Source: a candidate division WOR-1 bacterium RIFOXYB2_FULL_48_7
Lineage (GTDB): Bacteria; Margulisbacteria; WOR-1; O2-12-FULL-45-9; XYB2-FULL-48-7
Assembly (NCBI GenBank): GCA_001771615.1
Contig: MEUF01000069.1
Location: 1-6,648, forward strand
Length of the DNA stretch: 6,648 nucleotides
Direction of reading: 5' to 3'
Shown here: piece by piece, positions 1-4,952 of the stretch
How the letters are laid out: every line of letters begins with the position of its first letter
Position numbering within the stretch: position 1 is the first letter of the stretch
Position numbers and translations under genes: made by a program
Notes under the pieces: generated by a model
The model's input: the letters and a program-made list of their open reading frames with translations, nothing else
Told to the model about the DNA's origin: nothing
The model's database searches: none

Positions 1-312
1 GGCTCGGGCACAGATGTGGCGATAGAAACAGGCGAGATTGTCCTGGTCAGGGAAGATTTGCGCGACGTAGTCATGGCCATCGATTTAAGCTCTTATGCCA
101 TGAACAAGATCCGGCAAAACCTGTTTTGGGCATTTATCTATAATGTGCTGGGCATTCCCATTGCTGCCGGCCTCCTCTACCCGTTGACCGGTTTTCTCCT
201 CAACCCGGTCATTGCCGGGGGAGCCATGGCTTTCAGTTCGGTCTCTGTTGTCACCAATTCATTATTAATGCGTCGGTTTAAACCAAGGCTACAAAAACAG
301 AAACGGTTATGA
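1..312 (+). CDS. copA: Copper-transporting P1B-type ATPase, C-terminal fragment
   Basis: This is the last 103 residues of a heavy-metal P-type ATPase, open at the left edge of the window. It begins in the end of the P domain (GSGTDVAIETGEIVLV, the family's GTGTDVAIE region). It then runs through the last two membrane helices (about residues 41-60 and 66-88) to a basic tail (RRFKPRLQKQKRL). The residues that line the Cu(I) transport site in CopA are present: Tyr47-Asn48 in the helix before GIPIAAG, and Met76 and Ser80 in the last helix (AMAFSSVSVV). In the family this enzyme couples ATP hydrolysis to Cu(I) export across the inner membrane. The Cu assignment rests on these YN and MxxxS signatures, which differ from the Zn/Cd subgroup. 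The N-terminal metal-binding domains and the DKTGT site lie outside the window. A small membrane protein follows 32 bases downstream on the same strand. Confidence 0.93.
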   Translation, partial: GSGTDVAIETGEIVLVREDLRDVVMAIDLSSYAMNKIRQNLFWAFIYNVLGIPIAAGLLYPLTGFLLNPVIAGGAMAFSSVSVVTNSLLMRRFKPRLQKQKRL

Positions 313-344
313 TTACGGTTGATAATTAAATTAAGGAGGATGTC

Positions 345-539
345 ATGACGAATAAAAAGCAGTTTTCTCTTCGGTCAGCAATAGTAGTTTTTGTGGTTAT
401 TATAGTGTTGTATTATCCCGTATCCATGTTGGTTGGCGGCGAAGGGATGGTCAAAGAGGCCATCACCGGGGCTATTACCGCCGTGCTCGGCTATTTAGCC
501 TTGCTGGCTGTAGAGAAGTATTATCCGGAAAAGAAATAG
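345..539 (+). CDS. Small two-helix membrane protein of unknown function
   Basis: This is a 64-residue protein with a basic N-terminus (MTNKKQFSLR) and two hydrophobic segments (about residues 12-31 and 38-56), joined by a short Gly/Glu loop (GGEGMVKE). It ends in a charged tail (EKYYPEKK). I do not recognise a family. The start is well supported: AAGGAGG at 333-339 lies 5 bases before the ATG. The gene follows the copper ATPase end by 32 bases with no visible terminator between, so the two are probably co-transcribed. It could be an accessory membrane subunit or simply an unrelated rider. Its TAG stop codon (537-539) coincides with the 3' end of the tRNA-Glu gene on the other strand. Confidence 0.75.
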   Translation: MTNKKQFSLRSAIVVFVVIIVLYYPVSMLVGGEGMVKEAITGAITAVLGYLALLAVEKYYPEKK

Positions 540-608
540 CCCCAAGGGGAATCGAACCCCTATCTCGACCTTGAGAGGGTCGCGTCCTAGCCGTTAGACA
601 ATGGGGCC
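537..608 (-). tRNA. tRNA-Glu (anticodon CUC)
   Basis: Read on the minus strand, the cloverleaf is complete. The acceptor 5' strand GGCCCCA pairs with TGGGGC plus a G1-U72 wobble. The D arm runs GTCT to GGAC. The anticodon stem CGACC/GGTCG encloses the loop CTCTCAA, giving anticodon CTC, which reads GAG (Glu). The variable loop is AGAT, and the T arm is AGGGG-TTCGATT-CCCCT. The discriminator is A. CCA is not encoded: the bases that follow are TTT, so CCA must be added by the nucleotidyltransferase. The last three bases lie antisense to the stop codon of the small membrane protein gene. No clear promoter lies directly upstream, so it may be processed from a longer transcript. Confidence 0.95.
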
Positions 609-642
609 ACATTCTTCCTGTTAAACCGAAACAATTGAATCA

Positions 643-682
643 CTATCTCCCCGGCGAGCCGGGGCGTCCTAGCCTCAAGACA
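643..682 (-). pseudogene. Decayed tRNA-Glu copy (D arm and anticodon arm only)
   Basis: This segment aligns with 560-600 inside the intact tRNA-Glu. The D-arm part matches at 15 of 18 positions (minus strand TGTCTtgaGGCTAGGACG against TGTCTaacGGCTAGGACG). The seven bases after the anticodon arm are identical (GAGATAG). Between them, the anticodon arm is replaced by CCCCGG-CTCG-CCGGGG, a tight GC hairpin that is one base shorter than a normal 17-base arm but still has CTC at its centre. The sequence either side cannot form an acceptor stem, and the T arm (AGTGATTCAATTG) cannot close. It is therefore a non-functional relic of a tandem tRNA-Glu duplication or a recombination scar, lying 35 bases upstream of the working gene. 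The alternative, a transcription attenuator that happens to resemble the tRNA, is less likely given the D-arm identity. Confidence 0.65.
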
Positions 683-726
683 TATATTGCGAAATAAGGA
701 ACTTAATGGCTAAATTTATAACCGCA

Positions 727-2142
727 CTAGTTTTCAGTGATATACAATAAGCTAAAATCAGATGAGCCGGTTTCGCTGGATGCCGCAACGATATGCAGCT
801 TATTGTTGCTGTCTAATGCAAAACGGTTGTTATATATATTATTGGCCAGTAAATATTTTTCCCAATTTCCCGAAACATCTGTATGATAAACCAGCTTGAT
901 TGATTCCTCATTATACAAAGGATAATTATTCCAGGTTAGATGATGTTTGTTATTAGCAGTAAATTTTAATTGCAACGAACTCCTAGCAACATTTCCCTGC
1001 ACGCCACTCCCACCAATTTCACTCTGACTGGCAACAAATCCCAGGTCGGTGATGGGGTGGGTTTCCCAACTACCGGAATAATTAGTGTAATAAAAAGCTC
1101 TGGTTGCAGGACTGCCTTCATGAATTTGGTCAGCATACAAGATAAAAACCTTATCGTTATTATCAGTCGCCACAAAAGTCCCGTTGACCGAATTAGCATC
1201 GATGGTTTGGGGAACAACTGACGTCACCCAGGAACCGGATTGATTTGTACAATAACGAAACTTATTATCATTGCGATTCCAAAAAGAAACATGTAATTTT
1301 TTAACACTATCCAAAGCCATGGAAAACTGGTCACTCGTTATCGAATAAAACGTCCCGAGATCAGCCAATTTAATGGTTGACCAAACACCTGAAGCATTAT
1401 TTGTATAGTAGATTGAATAATTATAATCAGTGGCTTCAACTGATAGCCCTTCATAAACAATATGGGCTTTGTTGTCAGAATCAATAATCATTTTAGTGCC
1501 AAAGATTGTGTAAAGTGTATCACCCAACAAGGTGGTTGTTTCCCATGTCCCGCTGGCATTGGTTGAATATCTTAATGGGCCATACCCCGCACCCCCATAT
1601 CCCCCAAAACCCCGCCAAGCAATGTGGACCTTTTCAGAACTGTCCAAGGCAATAGCTGGATCACCCTGGCAAGGAACCCCCTCGGCAAAAGAGGTCCCGG
1701 AAACGGTAACCACCTGCCAATCACCGGCCAGATTATTAGCATAAACCAACGCGCTCCTAACATCTGTTTCAAGAGTAGAAATCCATTTAACGTAACAAAC
1801 ATGCGCATTGTTTTGACTATCCAAAGCCAGGCCAATATTATTTGACAGGATATCGAGACTTATCGTATTCGCAGTGCTAGCTTTAAGGCCAGAAGCATCT
1901 GTGCCAGTGGGCACAAAATTAAAAGAATCCAAAGTATTAATATTTAAGCTGATATCTGAAAATGGTGCTGTAGAAGTTGTGGTTGAAGTGGAAGTTGTTG
2001 TTGAGCTGTTGTTCGTTGAGGTGGTGGTAGCGCTGACGGTTGTCGTAGTGGAACTACTTGTGGCAACCTGACTACAGCCACTTTGCATAACAAGCAGCGT
2101 AATTAGCAGCAACCCCAAGCTTAATATTAATTTATTATTCAT
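727..2142 (-). CDS. Putative surface lipoprotein with seven-bladed beta-propeller
   Basis: This is a 471-residue exported protein. Residues 4-22 form a hydrophobic signal ending QSGC, so Cys23 is the likely lipidated residue; Gln at -3 makes the lipobox atypical. Residues 28-58 are almost pure Ser/Thr with two Asn-Asn pairs, a flexible mucin-like tether. The rest contains seven repeats of about 50-60 residues. The first motif resembles ALDSNNKLHIVY and starts near residues 105, 164, 218, 275, 324, 392 and 441. A second motif resembles YYTNxSGxWE and falls near 131, 190, 244, 295, 350 and 417, with a final LLYITEN at the C-terminus. Two motifs per repeat and seven repeats point to a seven-bladed propeller of the BNR/sialidase-like type. 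No catalytic set is recognisable, so ligand binding or adhesion is more likely than hydrolysis. AGGAGG (2154-2159) lies 11 bases before the ATG. The gene is visibly more A+T-rich than nagZ. Confidence 0.8.
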   Translation of the reverse strand: MNNKLILSLGLLLITLLVMQSGCSQVATSSSTTTTVSATTTSTNNSSTTTSTSTTTSTAPFSDISLNINTLDSFNFVPTGTDASGLKASTANTISLDILSNNIGLALDSQNNAHVCYVKWISTLETDVRSALVYANNLAGDWQVVTVSGTSFAEGVPCQGDPAIALDSSEKVHIAWRGFGGYGGAGYGPLRYSTNASGTWETTTLLGDTLYTIFGTKMIIDSDNKAHIVYEGLSVEATDYNYSIYYTNNASGVWSTIKLADLGTFYSITSDQFSMALDSVKKLHVSFWNRNDNKFRYCTNQSGSWVTSVVPQTIDANSVNGTFVATDNNDKVFILYADQIHEGSPATRAFYYTNYSGSWETHPITDLGFVASQSEIGGSGVQGNVARSSLQLKFTANNKHHLTWNNYPLYNEESIKLVYHTDVSGNWEKYLLANNIYNNRFALDSNNKLHIVAASSETGSSDFSLLYITEN

Positions 2143-2183
2143 TAATGAATATTCCTCCTATTTTTAGCCAGTTACCTATATTA

Positions 2184-2212
2184 AGCATAGCAAAGATTAA
2201 AATATTACTCAA
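2184..2212 (-). promoter_or_regulatory. Sigma-70-type promoter of the propeller lipoprotein gene
   Basis: On the minus strand, TTGAGT (2207-2212) and TATGCT (2184-2189) are separated by exactly 17 bases. This places a start site near 2176-2178, about 35 bases before the ATG at 2142 and upstream of the AGGAGG. It indicates that the lipoprotein gene is transcribed independently of the DUF134 pair, whose last stop codon is at 2249. Confidence 0.55.
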
Positions 2213-2248
2213 CGGATTTTTCTCGACATACCAAGGCTAACTAGCAGA

Positions 2249-2443
2249 TTAATTCTTCGACCAAAAGAGGAGCTTTTTCAGCGTTTCGCCGACAGTCCAT
2301 AACCACGGTTTAAAAGCCGCCCCATAGATCATCGGCTGGTACTCCGGCGGAGTCTGGTTGATAAAATAAATAATCTGCCTGTCAGTCTCAAGAGGAAAAT
2401 CATCAGTCAATAGCGGCTCTGTGCGGCGCTCAACCATGACCAT
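2249..2443 (-). CDS. Hypothetical 64-residue protein, partner of DUF134 gene
   Basis: This is a small soluble-looking protein of no recognised family. The first half is charged (MVMVERRTEPLLTDDFPLETDRQ). The second half is aromatic and Pro-rich, with a Trp pair (KPWLWTVGETLKKLLFW) that could form a short amphipathic or membrane-surface helix at the C-terminus. The ATG at 2443 is two bases after the TGA of the DUF134 gene, so the two are almost certainly translated from one mRNA. A second ATG at 2437 is equally possible. Upstream DNA offers only GGGAAGGG, about 9 bases away, as ribosome-binding sequence. Its tight linkage to a transcription-factor-like gene is the only clue to function. It could be a regulatory partner, or merely a rider. 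Confidence 0.6.
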   Translation of the reverse strand: MVMVERRTEPLLTDDFPLETDRQIIYFINQTPPEYQPMIYGAAFKPWLWTVGETLKKLLFWSKN

Positions 2444-2445
2444 CT

Positions 2446-2742
2446 TCAGCCCTTCCCTTTCATCAACAAATACTCGGGGATCGAGATCTGGATTGCCTTG
2501 CTGTTCAAGAGAGCATCGGTCACCTTTTTGCGTCCCGTAAAAAGCATCCGCTCCAACGTCCGCCGGGAAACTCCCATCCGCCGCGCCGCCCGCTCCTGAT
2601 ACAGCTCATCTTTATCGCAAAGCCTCATGGCTTCTAATTCATCACCTTTGAGGTCGGTTATGCCAAAGAGCAGTCCTTGCGGGGCAAACATGGTCTCTTT
2701 AATTTTGGCTGAGGCAATACGTTGTTTTTTTGGTCTGGCCAC
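2446..2742 (-). CDS. DUF134/UPF0251 helix-turn-helix protein
   Basis: This 98-residue protein matches the DUF134 (UPF0251) pattern from end to end. It opens with MARPKKQR. The family's acidic segment DELEAMRLCDKDELYQE (about 34-50) comes next, then a sigma-70 region-4-like helix-turn-helix, RAARRMGVSRRTLERML (about 51-67), and ARKKV-like RKKVTDALLNSKAI. The usual family length is about 90-110 residues. Members are putative DNA-binding proteins, often beside dinitrogenase-cofactor-like (NifX/NafY) genes; no such neighbour is present here. The start is GTG at 2742, with AAAGGGGAG (2748-2756) five bases upstream. The upstream ATG in that leader is out of frame. The promoter carries a perfect palindrome over its -10 box, so autorepression is a natural inference but is not shown. 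Confidence 0.9.
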   Translation of the reverse strand: MARPKKQRIASAKIKETMFAPQGLLFGITDLKGDELEAMRLCDKDELYQERAARRMGVSRRTLERMLFTGRKKVTDALLNSKAIQISIPEYLLMKGKG

Positions 2743-2780
2743 TCCGACTCCCCTTTCATCACCAAGATCAGCGCAAATTG

Positions 2781-2802
2781 ATTATGCGCATATGCGCATA
2801 AT
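2781..2802. promoter_or_regulatory. Perfect 22-base palindromic operator
   Basis: The site consists of the 8-base palindrome ATGCGCAT written twice in tandem and flanked by ATT on the left and AAT on the right. The full 22 bases equal their own reverse complement. It covers the downstream part of the -10 box and the expected start site of the DUF134 promoter, the classic place for a repressor to block RNA polymerase. It lies 39 bases before the GTG. I see no second full copy in the window. The likely ligand is the DUF134 protein itself or an unlinked dimeric repressor. Confidence 0.75.
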
Positions 2803-2845
2803 AAAAGAAAACAAAATACCTGTCAAGCGGTTTTCTTTTTTTTTA
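2798..2845 (-). promoter_or_regulatory. Near-consensus promoter with A-tract UP element for the DUF134 gene
   Basis: On the minus strand, TTGACA (2821-2826, perfect -35) and TATTAT (2798-2803, one mismatch from consensus) are separated by 17 bases. Directly upstream of the -35 box is an A-rich run (2831-2845; a T run on the plus strand) in the position of an UP element. Transcription would begin near 2790-2792, inside the palindrome, giving a leader of about 49 bases. The promoter starts within 5 bases of the end of the NagZ-like gene, so the DUF134 pair is a separate unit. This is the strongest promoter sequence in the window. Confidence 0.8.
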
Positions 2846-2849
2846 TGAA

Positions 2850-3935
2850 TTAATGGGCCAGGCGCTCTTTTAGTCTTTTGATTCGCTCCAAAGAAAGTCG
2901 TATTTCTGCGGCGGAAAGCCTGCCATCTGCCAACCCGCGCCCGATGACGGCCGTGATCTTTTCCGCCAAGCGGGGGTCGGTTGAAGAAAAAAGGAGGATA
3001 TCTTCGCCTGCCTGAAGGGCATTAAGCACAATGGCTTCAAAAGAAAACAACGTGGTTACCCCGCCCATCATTAAGTCATCACTGATAATGACCCCTTGAT
3101 AGCCAATCTCTCCGCGCAATATCCCCTGAAGATGTTTTTTCGAAAGTGAAGCAGGAAAAGCCTGATCGATCGCCTGGTTGTAAATATGCGCCGGCATGAC
3201 CAGATCAAGCAATTGATGAGCCAGCAAATATCGGTAAGGGCTTAATTCCAGGGAGCTCCAACTGGTTGTCACATCGGTTATTCCCAGATGAGAATCAACC
3301 GTGGCACTGCCATGACCCGGAAAATGCTTGGCGCAGGTGATGATTCCCTGGGCCCGATGCGCCAGGATCATCTGTTCCGCATAACTAGCAACCATTGCCG
3401 GATCGGCTGAAAAACTCCGCCCTAATTGCCCAATGATCGGGGAATTTGGGTTGATATCAATATCAACCACCGGGACAAAATTGACATTAACGCCATAATC
3501 TTTGAGCATCAGGGCCATTTGGGAATACAAAGCATATGCCTCGGCAGTTGAATACTGTTGAGCGACGATGCGAGCCGTTGGAAAACCAGGGAACCCTTTC
3601 GCCGGGGACAGCCTGACCACCCGTCCACCTTCCTGATCAAGGGCAATTAGTAAAGGGGCGGGAGCCGGGATGGCTTTTAGGTCAGCCATCAGACGGGCAA
3701 ATTGCTGCGGATTACGGACGTTTTTCCCCAACAAAAGGACCCCGCCAATTTTCCCCTCTTCTATCGACCTGCGCAAACCGGGAGAAACCTCCGTCGAGGA
3801 AAAACCAACCATAATTAATTGTCCCAGCTCCAGGGGAGATTCCACACCATGTACAGCAGCGGTTAACGATAAAATGGCCAGCAGAAAGGCGGCCAAACGG
3901 CGCTTATTTGCCATCAGAGACTTTATAATTTTCAC
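2850..3935 (-). CDS. nagZ: Exported GH3 beta-N-acetylhexosaminidase, NagZ-like
   Basis: This 361-residue protein has the full set of GH3 beta-N-acetylhexosaminidase motifs: LIALDQEGGRVVRL (about 96-109), NFVPVVDI (152-159), GRSFS (172-176), KHFPGHGSATVDSHLG (203-218), VMPAHIYN (246-253) and SDDLMMGG (285-292). By family homology Asp286 is the nucleophile and His216, in the Asp-Ser-His motif, is the acid/base. The enzyme releases N-acetylglucosamine from peptidoglycan fragments. Unlike cytoplasmic proteobacterial NagZ, it carries an N-terminal signal (KRR followed by hydrophobic residues 14-28) and no C-terminal extra domain, so it acts outside the inner membrane. The start is uncertain. GTG at 3935 has GGAG 10 bases upstream; ATG at 3914 gives a cleaner signal peptide but lacks a ribosome-binding site. 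Either start overlaps the preceding permease gene (by 32 or 11 bases), implying coupled translation. Confidence 0.93.
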   Translation of the reverse strand: MKIIKSLMANKRRLAAFLLAILSLTAAVHGVESPLELGQLIMVGFSSTEVSPGLRRSIEEGKIGGVLLLGKNVRNPQQFARLMADLKAIPAPAPLLIALDQEGGRVVRLSPAKGFPGFPTARIVAQQYSTAEAYALYSQMALMLKDYGVNVNFVPVVDIDINPNSPIIGQLGRSFSADPAMVASYAEQMILAHRAQGIITCAKHFPGHGSATVDSHLGITDVTTSWSSLELSPYRYLLAHQLLDLVMPAHIYNQAIDQAFPASLSKKHLQGILRGEIGYQGVIISDDLMMGGVTTLFSFEAIVLNALQAGEDILLFSSTDPRLAEKITAVIGRGLADGRLSAAEIRLSLERIKRLKERLAH

Positions 3936-4428
3936 CCAACTGCCACTCCATTAACAAGCCGATCAAATAAAACAGCGGCAGGGAAAAAAGAGTGCGCAGC
4001 AGGGTAAACTGCAGGCCAAGAAAATTGACTTCAAAGGTCAGCAAAGGGATCTTCAGGCAACTGAATACTCCCAGGTAAACAAAGATGTTGCGGACGCTGG
4101 CCCCTTTTCTGGACAGGATATAGGCCACAGGAAAGGCGCCGTATAACGGGCCGGCCTGCATCATGGCTAAAAGGACTACCCAAAAGAAACCTTGCCATCC
4201 TGCCTCTGCCCCAATATGCCGCTCAATGGACTCTTTAGGGACCCAGACGTCAAACAGACCGACTAATAAAAACATCAAGGGCAGAAAAGTAATTAATTCA
4301 AAGAGGAAAAAATTAAAATTGGCTAATATTTTCTGTCCGGGCAAAAAGTTAAAGACCGCCGACCCGGCGGAAAACAACAGGAATAGTATCAACCAGAAAT
4401 ATTGTTTTAATATTTTTCGATATCTCAT
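3904..4428 (-). CDS. Half-size permease subunit (COG0701/ArsP-like), second of a pair
   Basis: This is a 174-residue integral membrane protein with about five hydrophobic stretches (10-29, 41-60, 80-108, 114-133, 140-160). It carries the permease-family loop VPKESIERHIGAEAG (63-77) and the helix motif GPLYGAFPVAYILSRKG (93-109). These align with VPQESIVQLLGAKSG and PPFIAFPLAGILLSKG in the upstream neighbour, so the two are paralogues in the same orientation. Full-length COG0701/DUF318 permeases contain two such units in one chain; here they are separate proteins, presumably forming a heterodimer. The substrate is unknown. ArsP members export organoarsenicals, but this subgroup is not clearly that. 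The ATG overlaps the upstream TGA in the sequence ATGA, and the 3' end overlaps nagZ. Confidence 0.8.
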   Translation of the reverse strand: MRYRKILKQYFWLILFLLFSAGSAVFNFLPGQKILANFNFFLFELITFLPLMFLLVGLFDVWVPKESIERHIGAEAGWQGFFWVVLLAMMQAGPLYGAFPVAYILSRKGASVRNIFVYLGVFSCLKIPLLTFEVNFLGLQFTLLRTLFSLPLFYLIGLLMEWQLGENYKVSDGK

Positions 4429-4895
4429 AAGACCAGACCAATCAACAAGCCAATAATTAATGCGGCCACAAAGCTCAAGGAGTTGCGCAACAAAGCCGCT
4501 TTTTTCCCAAAGTACCTGATTTCGATCGGTATTGTCACAAAACCAACCATGATCAAGGTCGTCACAAAAACGGCAACCACCGAGTAGCCGACCCCTTTAG
4601 AAAGTAAGATACCGGCCAGCGGAAAGGCGATAAAGGGGGGGATAAGGGCGATTGCCCCGACTAACCCGGCAATCAACACGCCAACCGGGCCGCTTTTCGC
4701 GCCCAGCAATTGGACAATGCTTTCTTGAGGCACCAGATATAACAAGATGCTGACAATCGATAAAATTGTTAACAGGGCCGGCAGCATGTTCAAGAACATT
4801 TTCCAGCCGATTTGCAGGCCAGTCATGGTTTTCTGCCTGTCAAAGAGGAGCGACAGGAGCAAACAACAAAGGGTTAGGATAATTAAGATCGTCAT
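4425..4895 (-). CDS. Half-size permease subunit (COG0701/ArsP-like), first of a pair
   Basis: This is a 156-residue integral membrane protein. Hydrophobic segments lie at about 2-18, 36-55, 70-98, 104-124 and 136-156. The conserved parts are VPQESIVQLLGAKSG (55-69), then an IPPFIAFPLAGILLSKG helix (85-101), and a C-terminal IPIEIRYFGKKAALLRNSLSF region (122-142). That region aligns with the IPLLTFEVNFLGLQFTLLRTLFSL region of the downstream neighbour. The pair therefore looks like a duplicated half-transporter. Permease function follows from family resemblance; the substrate cannot be read from the sequence. No ribosome-binding site precedes the ATG. Instead an extended -10 box ends five bases before it, suggesting a leaderless mRNA. 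The stop overlaps the next start by four bases. Confidence 0.8.
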   Translation of the reverse strand: MTILIILTLCCLLLSLLFDRQKTMTGLQIGWKMFLNMLPALLTILSIVSILLYLVPQESIVQLLGAKSGPVGVLIAGLVGAIALIPPFIAFPLAGILLSKGVGYSVVAVFVTTLIMVGFVTIPIEIRYFGKKAALLRNSLSFVAALIIGLLIGLVL

Positions 4896-4900
4896 AGATA

Positions 4901-4909
4901 ATTATATCA
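4901..4909 (-). promoter_or_regulatory. Extended -10 promoter giving a probable leaderless permease-nagZ mRNA
   Basis: On the minus strand, TGATATAAT is a perfect extended -10 element (TG, one base, TATAAT at 4901-4906). Five bases separate it from the ATG at 4895, so the expected start site is the A of the start codon itself. No good -35 box is present at 16-18 bases; TTGCCA (4927-4932) is 20 bases away. This fits an extended -10 promoter that does not need a -35 box. The lack of any Shine-Dalgarno sequence supports a leaderless transcript. Confidence 0.6.
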
Positions 4910-4935
4910 TTTACATGGCCGCGACTTGGCAATTA

Positions 4936-4944
4936 TGATAATAT
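4936..4944 (+). promoter_or_regulatory. Possible extended -10 promoter for rfbC
   Basis: TGATAATAT on the plus strand (TG, A, TAATAT at 4939-4944) lies eight bases before the ATG at 4953 and would start transcription at or within a few bases of it. No -35 box is clear. A competing arrangement is TTGGCA (4927-4932) with TATATG (4950-4955) at 17 bases, which would serve only a start at 4962 or later. Either way the divergent promoters for rfbC and the permease operon share about 60 bases. Confidence 0.35.
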
Positions 4945-4952
4945 TTACCTAT

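Noticed and set aside
650..665. GC-rich hairpin as a Rho-independent terminator
   Set aside because: No T run follows on either strand, and the flanks match the tRNA-Glu D arm and variable region, so a tRNA relic explains it better.
966..1835. Other minus-strand open frames at 966-1217 and 1572-1835
   Set aside because: They are shifted frames inside the repeat-bearing lipoprotein, whose frame shows all seven repeats without interruption. They do not indicate a frameshift.
970..2071. Plus-strand open frames within the lipoprotein gene, including a Val-rich one at 1874-2071
   Set aside because: They are antisense shadows. The Val-rich frame is the complement of the Ser/Thr linker, and none has a ribosome-binding site or a recognisable product.
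2831..2845. T run as a terminator on the plus strand
   Set aside because: There is no stable stem before it and no plus-strand gene to end there. On the minus strand it sits at the UP-element position of the DUF134 promoter.
3670..3954. Plus-strand 94-residue frame opposite nagZ
   Set aside because: It is antisense to the conserved N-terminal part of the GH3 enzyme and shows no family features or start signal.
4926..4952. Longer rfbC reading frame from TTG 4926 or ATG 4935
   Set aside because: The extra residues (MAIMIIFTY) do not resemble RfbC N-termini, no ribosome-binding site is present, and the region overlaps the putative promoters.
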